NCBI RefSeq assembly: GCF_005116575.1
Contig: NZ_SWCN01000003.1
Coordinates: forward strand, 186,001 to 250,000
Direction: 5' to 3'
DNA: 64,000 nt
Origin: Desulforhopalus sp. IMCC35007
GTDB taxonomy: Bacteria; Desulfobacterota; Desulfobulbia; Desulfobulbales; Desulfocapsaceae
Shown here: piece by piece, positions 41,642 through 50,390 of the stretch
Numbering within the stretch: the stretch's first letter is position 1
Layout: each line of letters starts with the position of its first letter
The notes under the pieces: model-generated
The model's database searches: none
What the model saw: the letters and a program-made list of their open reading frames with translations, nothing else
What the model was told of the DNA's origin: nothing
Program-made: the position numbers and the translations under genes

Positions 41642-43528
41642 ATGCCGAACTCCCAATACTGGGCTGATGCCTATATACAAAAACGAGTAGATGCAGATAC
41701 AGCCATTGGCAGAATTCGTTCTGGTCAGAGAGTGTTTATCGGGTCAGGATGTGGGGAGCCTCAGATTCTTATCCAGAAACTTGTCGAAAAAGCAAACAAT
41801 TTCAGCGGATTGGAGATTGTTCGATTGCTGGGTCGTGAAACTGTTTCCCTTGCAGCCATTGCAGATAAAACCCAGGACACCAACCTCAATATCCGATCTA
41901 TATATCTTGGCGCGACTAATTCAAAAAGCCTCACCAAACATCGTCGTTTCATTACCCCACTGAACATGTCGGATGCACCAGGCCTGTTCACCACAAGAAA
42001 ACTCCCTTTAAATGTTGCGTTGATTCAGGTCTCTTCGGTTGATGATTTTGGCTGGATGAGCCTTGGCATTTCTGTCGACGTGACCATGGCTGCAGCCCGA
42101 TCTGCTGATTTTGTCATAGCCCAGGTAAATCCCAAAATGCCAAGAGTCATGGGCCAGAGCTTCATCCATGTAAATGATGTGGATTTACTGGTTGAATATG
42201 AGGAAGATCTCCTTGCAATACCACCTGCAGTGGCATCATCTGAGGCCGCGCAACAAATCGGTAACCATATTGCGAAGCTGATCGAAGATGGATCAACCCT
42301 CCAGATAGGCCTTGATGCCGTCTCCCAGGCAACAGTGCAAACCCTCTCTAACAAAAATGACCTCGGAGTCCACTCGCAGTTTTTCACTGACACCATCATG
42401 CATCTGTATGCCATGGGAAATATAACCAATAAGAAAAAAGGCCTCAACGAAGGCAAGATGGTTGCCTCAATGGCCGTCGGCACCCCTGAACTTTACGAGT
42501 TCTTAAATGATAATCCGGCGGTGAATTTTCATCCCTCTGACTATGTAAACGATCCCTTTGTTATCTCCCAGCACAACCGAATGGTATCGTTGAACGTCGC
42601 AAACAAGATAGATCTCACGGGACAGGTCTCTGCCCAGGCTTCTTCCGCTACACGATTTGCTGGTGTCTCAGGTATCCCGGATTTTGTTCGCGGGGCACGG
42701 CGCTCCCCGGCCGGAAAGTCCATCCTCATGCTCTATTCCACCAAAGAAACAAAAGACGGTGTAGAGTCCACCATCATTCCAGCATTACGAGAGGATCTCG
42801 TCGTAGTTCCTCGATCCGATGTCCACTATATTGTCACCGAATATGGATGTATGAACTTGTTCGGAAAAAGCCTTCAAGAGCGTGTGATTGCAATGATTAG
42901 CATCGCACACCCCGATTTCAGGGAAGCCCTTTTAGAGGATGCCAAGGAGCTTGGCTTTATTGACTCCGAAAGAACACTGGGAGAGGCATCGAGAGCTGTC
43001 TACCCCGTACGTCTTGAACAAACCTTGGAACTCAATGGTCAAAAAGTCACCATCCGTCCTTCAAAACCAGTGGATGAGCGCCGAATACAGGAACATTACT
43101 ACACCCTGCCTAAAGAGGACGTGCTGACGAGATTTTTTTGCCAGAAAACTATCTTTGCCAGAGCAGAGATGGAGATACGCTCCCATGTCAACTATGTCAA
43201 CGATTTGACCCTGGTTGCCGTAGTCGGAGAATTTGGCTTTGGACGGATTGTGGCCGTTGCCGAGAGCATGAAACTGGACAATGAGAACATGGCAGAGGTG
43301 GCATTTTCTGTCAGTGAAGATTTCCAGGGTAAAGGTCTAGGCACCTTGTTTCTGAAAAAACTCGCGGCAGCAGCCCGGGAAAACGGCATCGCCGGCCTTA
43401 TCGCCTATACAATCCCGAGCAACAAGGCGATGGTAAAACTTTTTAAGACATTACCGTACAAAGTGACCACTCTCTATGAGGACGGCGACCTACTGTTGAG
43501 TTGCCGCTTTAACAACCTTGTCGAATAA
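41642..43528 (+). CDS. acetyl-CoA hydrolase/CoA-transferase fused to GNAT acetyltransferase domain
   Basis: The 628-residue protein joins two domains. Residues 1 to about 460 are an acetyl-CoA hydrolase/transferase: AIGRIRSGQRVFIGSGCGEP, DDFGWMSLGISVDVTMAAAR, LQIGLDAVSQATVQTLSNKN, DLGVHSQFFTDTIMHLY and VVVPRSDVHYIVTEYGCMNL. The C-terminal 160 residues are a GNAT domain with VTIRPSKPVDERRIQ and the acetyl-CoA-binding loop DFQGKGLGTLFLKKL. The family transfers CoA between acids or hydrolyses acyl-CoA; the GNAT part may regulate or acetylate. The start at 41642 has TTGGAG upstream. It lies divergent from the fatty-acid operon. Confidence 0.9.
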   Translation: MPNSQYWADAYIQKRVDADTAIGRIRSGQRVFIGSGCGEPQILIQKLVEKANNFSGLEIVRLLGRETVSLAAIADKTQDTNLNIRSIYLGATNSKSLTKHRRFITPLNMSDAPGLFTTRKLPLNVALIQVSSVDDFGWMSLGISVDVTMAAARSADFVIAQVNPKMPRVMGQSFIHVNDVDLLVEYEEDLLAIPPAVASSEAAQQIGNHIAKLIEDGSTLQIGLDAVSQATVQTLSNKNDLGVHSQFFTDTIMHLYAMGNITNKKKGLNEGKMVASMAVGTPELYEFLNDNPAVNFHPSDYVNDPFVISQHNRMVSLNVANKIDLTGQVSAQASSATRFAGVSGIPDFVRGARRSPAGKSILMLYSTKETKDGVESTIIPALREDLVVVPRSDVHYIVTEYGCMNLFGKSLQERVIAMISIAHPDFREALLEDAKELGFIDSERTLGEASRAVYPVRLEQTLELNGQKVTIRPSKPVDERRIQEHYYTLPKEDVLTRFFCQKTIFARAEMEIRSHVNYVNDLTLVAVVGEFGFGRIVAVAESMKLDNENMAEVAFSVSEDFQGKGLGTLFLKKLAAAARENGIAGLIAYTIPSNKAMVKLFKTLPYKVTTLYEDGDLLLSCRFNNLVE

Positions 43529-44302
43529 TAGAGCTTACCACAGCCCAAACACAAGAATACTTGGAGGGGGGGACTTTTCAGTTCTCTTTGTTTTCTGCAA
43601 CACAACTTTTACCTGCTCGAAATTTAGCCTGAACGTTCCTTATTACAATCCTCTTCCAATCGTTCCTTTTTGGTTACCGCTATTACCCAAAAGAGACATC
43701 CTTAAAAAGGATTAAGATAGCTAAAGTAAAAAAGATGTGGGTAAAAAACGTCTATTCACCATACTATTTTTGATACGGACAGAAAGCTTAACGTGAAAAG
43801 ATGTCCTTTGCCAATCTTATCCACTTAAGCAAAACCAAAATTTAAGACTATTCCTGAGAGGGTAGACCTGCCTATTTTGCTGGAATTGTGCAGAAATGGA
43901 GTAACTGCTGATCATTGATTTCCAAAGAACAACTCTCAAAAGTGCAGCAGTACCCAACATAACTACTGACAAGTTAACCCTATCTATGGAGTAAAATTTG
44001 GGCAGAAATTTTATTAGAAAATAGTGCCACCCGTTGCTTCCTAACAAAGTGCATACCGAAAAATTGCTACCATTTTTGAACGGTAGTTATTGAGATAATA
44101 TCCACATATCCACCGAACCCTCAGGCTTTAGCTACAGGACAATTCGCACTTCCCCGCCAGCGCCCTCTTCTCCACTATTTACATCTCATCGCATTCTGAT
44201 CCTATTTTTCCCATCCAGACAGGTCATCCCCATAGAAAAAAGAAGATAGAGGAACAGTGCTCTCGATCTTTGTAAATAATCTTAACCACGGCAAGATGAC
44301 CT
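43529..44302. other. intergenic region at right border of cargo
   Basis: This 774-base AT-rich region separates the last cargo gene from traV. No reliable gene is seen on either strand. It probably contains the junction where cargo entered the transfer operon and a promoter for traV-traG. A short inverted repeat CTACC/GGTAG occurs at about 44069-44088. I could not find a repeat shared with the left cargo border after traB. Confidence 0.5.
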
Positions 44303-44722
44303 ATGAAAATATTCAATCAAACAATATGCCGTAGTCCCCTTCTCCTCTTCATGCTTCTGACAAGCTGCGGCCCTGTGCTTAATCCCTACAATGAGGATTT
44401 CAAATGTCGGGCCAGAGACGATGCCGGGGAATGTATTGACACCCCGACGGCTTATCAAAAGGCTCGTTATCCGGAGACAGCGACTGACGAAGCCTCGGCA
44501 GCACCGACAAATGGTCTGAAACAAGAAATTCAGGATAACAGATACAAGGCTCTTGCCGAATTACTACAGGAGGAGAAAAAGCCCCTCTTGCAACCACCAA
44601 AAATCCTCCGAGTGCTCCTGCTTCCCTACAAAGGTGAAGGCGAGGAGCTGTTCATGAGTCGCTACGTCTACGTCAAAATCGAGGATTCCAAATGGATCCT
44701 CACTGATCTTACGGAGCAATAG
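44303..44722 (+). CDS. traV: TraV-like conjugation lipoprotein
   Basis: The 139-residue protein has a lipoprotein signal with lipobox LTSC (Cys22), followed by GPVLNPYNEDFKCRARDDAG and ECIDTP, the Cys-containing segment typical of TraV. It ends with SRYVYVKIEDSKWILTDLTE. TraV is the outer-membrane VirB7-like lipoprotein that complexes with TraK and TraB. It sits 3 bases before traC. In related systems traV directly follows traB; here it is the first gene after the cargo block, which restores the transfer gene order. Confidence 0.85.
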   Translation: MKIFNQTICRSPLLLFMLLTSCGPVLNPYNEDFKCRARDDAGECIDTPTAYQKARYPETATDEASAAPTNGLKQEIQDNRYKALAELLQEEKKPLLQPPKILRVLLLPYKGEGEELFMSRYVYVKIEDSKWILTDLTEQ

Positions 44723-44725
44723 TCG

Positions 44726-47272
44726 ATGTTTGCCGGATTCTTACAACGAGCAGTTCTCGGTCCCAGGCTATATTTGAAACAAAGCGATCTGGACAAGATG
44801 ACCAGGCGCACCCCATTTTCCTCCTTTCTGAACTACCTGGCCTATTATCCTGATCTGGAAGTTTTCCTGAACCAGGACGGGAGCCTGGGCATGTTATGGG
44901 AATGTTCTCCGGTCATTTATGCGGGTCCCAAAACCATCACTTCCCTGGAGGGATTGTTCCGCGCCGGTTTACCTAAAGGCAGTGTTATTCAGCTCATCTT
45001 CCACGCCGACTCCCATATCACGCCAATCCTTCAGCGCTATCAGCAGAACAGGACCCGTAAAAACCCTCTTGTTGAGTCAAACACCGAGGCGGTGGTTACG
45101 TTTCTGACCAAGGGTAAGAAAGGCTTGAAGGCCTGCAGCAATATCCCGGTGCGTAACTTCCGCCTTTTTGTTGCTGTCAATCTTCCTGGAGAGTGCCCGG
45201 ACCTTCCAAGTCCGGAAGATCTTCTCAAGAAAGGTAAAACCGCACCTCTGCTGGATATAAAGCGCCAGATAAAGGAGACCCTGAAAGCCGCCCTTCTCTA
45301 TCCCCGGCACATGCAGGCTGAAGATCTGCTGGAATGGAGTCGCAGGCTGTTTAACCACTATCCGAAAGACTATCCAACACAGAATTTCAATACTTGCAAT
45401 CCGGAAATCCCTCTCAACAAGCAGATCATCAACAGCGATACCGTTATCAAGGAAGAACAGGATCACTTGGTGATCGGCGACCATTATTTCTGCTGTACCA
45501 CCCCAAAGATCGTTCCGAAAGAAATCGATCCCTTGCAAACCAATTCACTTTTTGGCGGGATATGGGGAGTGGTTTCTGATGCCGACCAGATTAAGACCGA
45601 TTTTCTCTATACCTTCAATATCGTCTTTGAGGCAGGTCTGGAGATGAAACTCCATGCCAAATGTAATCTTATACTCAACCAGCAGGCGGTTGGTTCCCTG
45701 TCGCCAAGCCTGCGCCGCAAACAGGAGGAGTATCTCTCCGCCACCGATGACCTGGAGCGAGGTGAAAAGTTCGTCAAAGTAATCCCGGTATTTTGGGTAT
45801 GGCATGATGACCTGGAGCAAGCCAGGGACTCTTGCACCAGAGTAAGGAGACTGTGGGAAAACAACGGCTATGTTATGCAGCAGGATCATCTGATTCTGAA
45901 GATTCTGTTTCTCTCCGCCCTTCCCTTTGGCCTCTACACAACCGGCAGAAATATCGAAAACCTGGAACGGGACTTTATCGCACCCATCACCTCGGTTGCA
46001 CCGATCCTGCCGGTTCAGGGCGATTTTGCCGGGTCTGGCGGTGAGCCAAAGCTGATCTTTACCGGCAGAAAAGGACAGCTCATTTCTCTGGACTTTTTTC
46101 ATTCCGGCGCCACCAATCAAAACGTCTTCTGCTGTGCGACATCCGGTTCAGGCAAGTCTTTTTTGGTCAACTTTATTGCCTTTAATTACTATGCCTGCGG
46201 TGCATTGGTGCGGATCATCGATATCGGTGGCTCTTATAAGAAAATGGCCAATATGTTCGGCGCTCGGTTTCTCGATTTCCAGCCGGACACCCATATCTGC
46301 CTCAATCCATTCACCTCTATCCGGGAGCCGGAAGAAGAATTGAAAAGCGTGGCCGCGGTATTTGCCCAGATGGCCTATTCCAACTCCGATAGCGCCAAAT
46401 GTGACGATACCGAGATGAACCTTATCCGTAACAGTGTTCGTTGGGCATGGCAGCAAAAAGGGCAGGAAGCAGATGCCGACACGGTCTATGAGTTTTTGAT
46501 GAAGTTCCCGGAGGCTCCCGGCTCTAATATGGACGAAATGGCTGATAATCCGAAACTCATCGAAACTGCCAGAAAGCTCGCCTTTAATATCCGGGAATTT
46601 ACCAGCCATGGCTTTCATGGCAGGTTTTTTACCGGGCCAAGCACCTTTGCTATCCACAACGATGAGTTTGTCGTGCTCGAGCTGGAAAACCTCAAGGTCC
46701 AGCCGGATCTGTACCGGGTTGTGACACTCTTGATCATCAACGCGGTTACCCAGGACCTCTATCTTTCCGATCGTTCCCGGCCACGGCTTATCATCTTTGA
46801 TGAAGCATGGCAGTTTCTGGATAAGGGAGCGATGATCGCCCCGGTTATCAATGAAGGTTATCGCCGGGCGAGAAAGTACAACGGCAGTTTCATGGTTATC
46901 ACCCAATCTCTGCTCGACCTGGACAACTTCGGCGAGGTCGGCAGCGTCATCAACAGCAACTCGGCCTTCAAGATTTTGCTGGAATCAACGGATTTCGATC
47001 AGGCAAACAAGAAAGGGCTGCTCGACTATGACGAGTTCACCATGCGGCTGTTAAAAAGCGTCAAATCCAATCCACCCAACTACTCTGAAATATTTTTTGA
47101 TACCCCTTTCGGTGTTGGCGTGGCCCGGCTGGTGGTCAACGACTATGCCTATTTCATCTACACTTCCAAGGCCAGGGAGATTGCCATGATTGAACATATG
47201 GTCCAGGACGGAAAAACCTATCATGAAGCCATTCAGGAGATGGTCAGAATGAGGCAGCAAGGTGAACTGTAA
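44726..47272 (+). CDS. traC: type IV secretion ATPase TraC (VirB4-like)
   Basis: The 848-residue protein is the ATPase that powers pilus assembly and transfer from the inner face of the membrane. The N-terminal TraC domain includes TPFSSFLNYLAYYPDLEVFL. Walker A FCCATSGSGKSFLVNF is near residue 472 and Walker B RPRLIIFDEAWQFLDKG is near residue 688. The conserved ITQSLLDLDNFG segment follows. All ATPase motifs look intact. It lies 3 bases after traV and overlaps traW by 11 bases. Confidence 0.95.
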   Translation: MFAGFLQRAVLGPRLYLKQSDLDKMTRRTPFSSFLNYLAYYPDLEVFLNQDGSLGMLWECSPVIYAGPKTITSLEGLFRAGLPKGSVIQLIFHADSHITPILQRYQQNRTRKNPLVESNTEAVVTFLTKGKKGLKACSNIPVRNFRLFVAVNLPGECPDLPSPEDLLKKGKTAPLLDIKRQIKETLKAALLYPRHMQAEDLLEWSRRLFNHYPKDYPTQNFNTCNPEIPLNKQIINSDTVIKEEQDHLVIGDHYFCCTTPKIVPKEIDPLQTNSLFGGIWGVVSDADQIKTDFLYTFNIVFEAGLEMKLHAKCNLILNQQAVGSLSPSLRRKQEEYLSATDDLERGEKFVKVIPVFWVWHDDLEQARDSCTRVRRLWENNGYVMQQDHLILKILFLSALPFGLYTTGRNIENLERDFIAPITSVAPILPVQGDFAGSGGEPKLIFTGRKGQLISLDFFHSGATNQNVFCCATSGSGKSFLVNFIAFNYYACGALVRIIDIGGSYKKMANMFGARFLDFQPDTHICLNPFTSIREPEEELKSVAAVFAQMAYSNSDSAKCDDTEMNLIRNSVRWAWQQKGQEADADTVYEFLMKFPEAPGSNMDEMADNPKLIETARKLAFNIREFTSHGFHGRFFTGPSTFAIHNDEFVVLELENLKVQPDLYRVVTLLIINAVTQDLYLSDRSRPRLIIFDEAWQFLDKGAMIAPVINEGYRRARKYNGSFMVITQSLLDLDNFGEVGSVINSNSAFKILLESTDFDQANKKGLLDYDEFTMRLLKSVKSNPPNYSEIFFDTPFGVGVARLVVNDYAYFIYTSKAREIAMIEHMVQDGKTYHEAIQEMVRMRQQGEL

Positions 47273-47903
47273 ATTTTCCATATTCTTTATGACCTCCTGT
47301 ATTTTTGTCGCTCATTTTGCCCAGGCAATGATAAATCTCGGTACCGTGGGAGAGACATATCCTGTTCTTGAACCGGATGTTGTAGCAGAACTGCGACAAG
47401 AAGCGGCAAAAAATGATACCAAAGATAAACTTCCCCTCTCCCTTCTGATGCAATCGTATCAGCCTGCAAATCTCCATGCATTGCCGCCCGCTGCTGCAAA
47501 CAAATCATTTCTGGTTGATATGAACTACACCCTCAGCCAGAATTTTGTTGATGGAGATGGTAAAGCTCTCTATCCCCAGGGATATACGTTCAATCCGTTA
47601 GACTACCTTTCCTTTTCCGGCGGCCTGGTGGTAATCGATGGTGAAGATCCACTGCAGATCAATTGGTTTAAGAAAACTCCCTATGCTGACAACCATCGGG
47701 CCAGGCTTTTACTCTCAAACGGTTCTGCCTTTGAACTCATCCGACAGCTGAAACGCCCGGTGTTTTACCTTACCAGCGATATAGCAAAGAGGCTTCGACT
47801 CACCGCTGTCCCTTCCATTGTCGTGCAACAAGAAAACAAGATGCTGGTCCAAGAAGTAGTAATACCTCGCGACAAGCAGGGAGGGCCGGATGGTAAAAAA
47901 TAA
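47262..47903 (+). CDS. traW: type-F conjugative transfer protein TraW
   Basis: This 213-residue exported protein has a signal peptide (FSIFFMTSCIFVAHFAQA) followed by the TraW hallmark NLGTVGETYPVLEPDVVAEL. Further on it has QGYTFNPLDYLSFSGGLVVI and YLTSDIAKRLRLTAVPSIVV, a thioredoxin-fold-like C-terminus. TraW is needed for pilus assembly in the periplasm. The start is GTG within the end of traC. It overlaps the traU start by 14 bases. Confidence 0.9.
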   Translation: MNCKFSIFFMTSCIFVAHFAQAMINLGTVGETYPVLEPDVVAELRQEAAKNDTKDKLPLSLLMQSYQPANLHALPPAAANKSFLVDMNYTLSQNFVDGDGKALYPQGYTFNPLDYLSFSGGLVVIDGEDPLQINWFKKTPYADNHRARLLLSNGSAFELIRQLKRPVFYLTSDIAKRLRLTAVPSIVVQQENKMLVQEVVIPRDKQGGPDGKK

Positions 47904-48816
47904 AACTCTCTGGACATGCGCCCTGCTGATAACGCTTATGTACAACCCTGCAGGAGCTGAAAAATCTGGGGATGCATTTAACTCAGCCACTGATATCCAC
48001 TGGGATGAAATAGAATTCAAGATCGAAGGGATTTGTATCTGCCCCCGCCCTCCCCCTGTCTTCTATGAAACCGGCGTAATTATCAGTTACTGGGAACCCT
48101 TTCTGCTGGAAGATACGGTTTCTGTGGCCAACTATTCCACCTATCAGGGCGAGATGATGGGCTCTTCGTTGATTGATGAACTCGGCGGGAAAAACAAGAG
48201 TTCTGATGCCGTAGATGTAGCCAATGAGTCGACCTTCGCCCAGGCACACGGATATCTACTTCCTCTGATGTATGGGAGGTGTAATCGAAACGATTACGGC
48301 ATGTGGTGGAGTGAATATGATTCGATGTGGCAAGATGATGAGATGTCCGCCATCATCCACCCGGAAGCCAGTCTTTTCGCCAACAAAGCCATGCAAATGT
48401 CCTGTATGGCTGACGCAACTGCAGTAAACGTTGGCTACCCGCTCGACTTTATGCCCTGGTGCGTCGGCAGTGGCGGATCCGCCTATCCGATGACCGGTCA
48501 TGTCGATAATGACAACATCGTTCAGGCCAACAATACCGTTGCTTCACGGTTGATTTACAAATTGAACAGAATCATGATGATCTGCGATCCTGCCGACAAT
48601 CTCTGCGGCTGCAACTACACCCCGATCTGGATCAAAAGCCATTACAAGATGCACGTTGTCAGACCGGCCGATCGATCGCCCGCATATCCTGTCGGAAAAT
48701 CGGCAAAGTTTTACGACTCTGGCCTTAACCCTCCCTACCAGGGCGATAAGGGATCAAACGATGAATTTCTGTGGGTTGTCTACAGAAAGCAGAAATGCTG
48801 TACCTGCTGCCAATGA
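47890..48816 (+). CDS. traU: conjugal transfer protein TraU
   Basis: The 308-residue exported protein starts with a signal peptide (LWTCALLITLMYNPAGA) and carries many cysteines, as in TraU: EGICICPRPPPVFYETGVII, YWEPFLLEDTVSVANYSTYQ, LMYGRCNRNDYGMWWSEYDS, a second Cys-rich stretch ICDPADNLCGCNYTPIWIKS, and the C-terminal KQKCCTCC. TraU acts in the periplasm in DNA transfer and depends on disulfides. Its stop overlaps the trbC start. Confidence 0.93.
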   Translation: MVKNKTLWTCALLITLMYNPAGAEKSGDAFNSATDIHWDEIEFKIEGICICPRPPPVFYETGVIISYWEPFLLEDTVSVANYSTYQGEMMGSSLIDELGGKNKSSDAVDVANESTFAQAHGYLLPLMYGRCNRNDYGMWWSEYDSMWQDDEMSAIIHPEASLFANKAMQMSCMADATAVNVGYPLDFMPWCVGSGGSAYPMTGHVDNDNIVQANNTVASRLIYKLNRIMMICDPADNLCGCNYTPIWIKSHYKMHVVRPADRSPAYPVGKSAKFYDSGLNPPYQGDKGSNDEFLWVVYRKQKCCTCCQ

Positions 48817-49553
48817 ACTCTTTGGTGATTTTTATCGTTCTCCTTCTCGGAGCAGGTTTCACTCTGGCGCAAGCAGAAGATGCCCGTTCCATTATGGAGC
48901 AAGCAAAAAAAGATGCTGAGAAAATGAGATTGCCGGTAAATAAATATGCCGATGAAGGGCTGAAGGCAGCACAAGAAACTTCGAACCATTTTCATTCTCC
49001 AGAATTTCAGGAAAAGATCAAATGTGAAGAGCAACGGCTGGGAAAGGAAGTTTTTGCAGACTATGCAGCTCCCTGGAAAAAGAAGCAACAAGCGAAGGAG
49101 GAACAGGAAATAAAGGTCGGCAGTCTAACCAGTACGGAAAAAGTCTACCTCTTTTTCTCAAGCTCAGTACCGGATGAAACCATGCAGGCGTATCTCACAA
49201 CCATTGCAAAAGCTGGTGACCCAAATGTCATCCCGGTGATGCGCGGTTGGGTGGGCGGCATGGCCGATACCAAGGCCGATGTAACATATTTTAGCCGAAT
49301 ATTACAAAAAGACCCTGCTTGCCGGGACTCAAGCAAACCGTGCGAATATTACCAGGTGGAAATCAATCTATTGCCATCTCTCTTTACCAAATACGGAATT
49401 ACCCGGGTACCAGCGGTTGTTTACGAAAATGAAAATGACGCCTACCTGATCCAGGGAGATGCCGGACTCGATTACCTCCTGGAGAGAATCAACCGCGAAG
49501 CGAAAAGCACAGCTCTGGACAGCCTGATAAAGAAAATGCGAGGCACATATTGA
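48813..49553 (+). CDS. trbC: type-F conjugative pilus assembly protein TrbC
   Basis: The 246-residue exported protein starts MNSLVIFIVLLLGAGFTLA, a signal peptide, and has a charged helical middle. The TrbC domain with a thioredoxin-like fold includes VYLFFSSSVPDETMQAYLTT and VMRGWVGGMADTKADVTYF. It continues YYQVEINLLPSLFTKYGITR and VPAVVYE. F-type TrbC helps pilus assembly in the periplasm. The ATG at 48813 overlaps the traU stop and is preferred to an upstream frame at 48771 that lies inside traU. Confidence 0.88.
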   Translation: MNSLVIFIVLLLGAGFTLAQAEDARSIMEQAKKDAEKMRLPVNKYADEGLKAAQETSNHFHSPEFQEKIKCEEQRLGKEVFADYAAPWKKKQQAKEEQEIKVGSLTSTEKVYLFFSSSVPDETMQAYLTTIAKAGDPNVIPVMRGWVGGMADTKADVTYFSRILQKDPACRDSSKPCEYYQVEINLLPSLFTKYGITRVPAVVYENENDAYLIQGDAGLDYLLERINREAKSTALDSLIKKMRGTY

Positions 49554-49873
49554 ACGAGGATAAGCAACAAAAGACGAACCCCCGTTCCGGTCCAGGATTT
49601 CTGGAGGTAATGGTCATTGCCATCATGATCGCGGCTGTAACAGTCTTTGGCTACGACAAGTACTTCGCTCAAAAGATCTATGCGCTGGATTTAAAGGGCT
49701 ATCTCAGAACGCAAAAAGCTTTACTGGTGGCAGGAGAAATCAGCGAAGAAGAATGGAAGGCAAGCTTAGATGCGCTTGAACATACCCTGAACAACGCGGC
49801 CGCCGACCCTACTCACGTTATCCTGCTCAAAGATGTGGTGCTCAGAAATGGAGATGAAATCAATATCAAATAG
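49550..49873 (+). CDS. trbI: TrbI-like conjugation protein (F-type)
   Basis: The 107-residue protein has one N-terminal membrane helix (FLEVMVIAIMIAAVTVFGYD) and a small periplasmic part. It ends HVILLKDVVLRNGDEINIK, which matches the end of F TrbI in character. The start is a TTG overlapping the trbC stop. TrbI is an inner-membrane protein that affects pilus outgrowth or retraction. Its place here, after trbC and before the S26 peptidase gene, differs from F, where trbI lies before traW. The identification is moderate because the protein is short. Confidence 0.65.
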   Translation: MNEDKQQKTNPRSGPGFLEVMVIAIMIAAVTVFGYDKYFAQKIYALDLKGYLRTQKALLVAGEISEEEWKASLDALEHTLNNAAADPTHVILLKDVVLRNGDEINIK

Positions 49874-50390
49874 CATCGACCAAAAGAGGCTGTTTCAGAA
49901 ACTAAAAAACCGGGAAAAGAGTATCGCCCTGGTATTTCTGGCAGCTCTGTTGATTGGTTTATGGCTGCCGTCACGGATCATTGTTTCAACCAGTGCGTCA
50001 CTTAAGCATAGAATATTTTTTCTGACCAATCCCAGAGGCAACATCAAGACCGGAGATTATCTGGTTTTCAGACACAAGGTAGAACATGAGACCTTTGTAA
50101 AACGTGGGCTGAACAAAGAAAATAATCGTCTGATAAAGCAAGTAGGATGCAGCCCCGGGGAGATACTGGCAAAAGATGCGGACAACCGGTTTTTCTGTGG
50201 AAAAATACTTCTTGGAAAAGCCCTGACCAAGGACAGCGAAGGGAGAAATTTACCGCAATTCAACTTTATCGGCCCAGTACCGGACAACAACTATTTCATG
50301 GTGGGATCAAATCCCCGCAGTTTTGACTCCAAATACTTTGGTTTTATCCATGCAGATCAGATTTTATACAAAGCCTTGCCACTCTGGTAA
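49848..50390 (+). CDS. traF: conjugative transfer signal peptidase TraF (S26 family)
   Basis: The 180-residue membrane protein is an S26 peptidase of the RP4-TraF/TrhF kind. One N-terminal helix (IALVFLAALLIGLWLP) leads to the catalytic Ser segment SASLKHRIFF, a GDYLVF strand, the catalytic Lys in LIKQVGCSPGEIL, and the final NNYFMVGSNPRSFDSKYFGF motif. In RP4 such a peptidase trims and circularises pilin. The start is uncertain: ATGs at 49848 and 49854 both overlap the trbI end. It overlaps the next gene. A peptidase in an F-type gene set suggests special pilin processing. Confidence 0.85.
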   Translation: MEMKSISNSIDQKRLFQKLKNREKSIALVFLAALLIGLWLPSRIIVSTSASLKHRIFFLTNPRGNIKTGDYLVFRHKVEHETFVKRGLNKENNRLIKQVGCSPGEILAKDADNRFFCGKILLGKALTKDSEGRNLPQFNFIGPVPDNNYFMVGSNPRSFDSKYFGFIHADQILYKALPLW

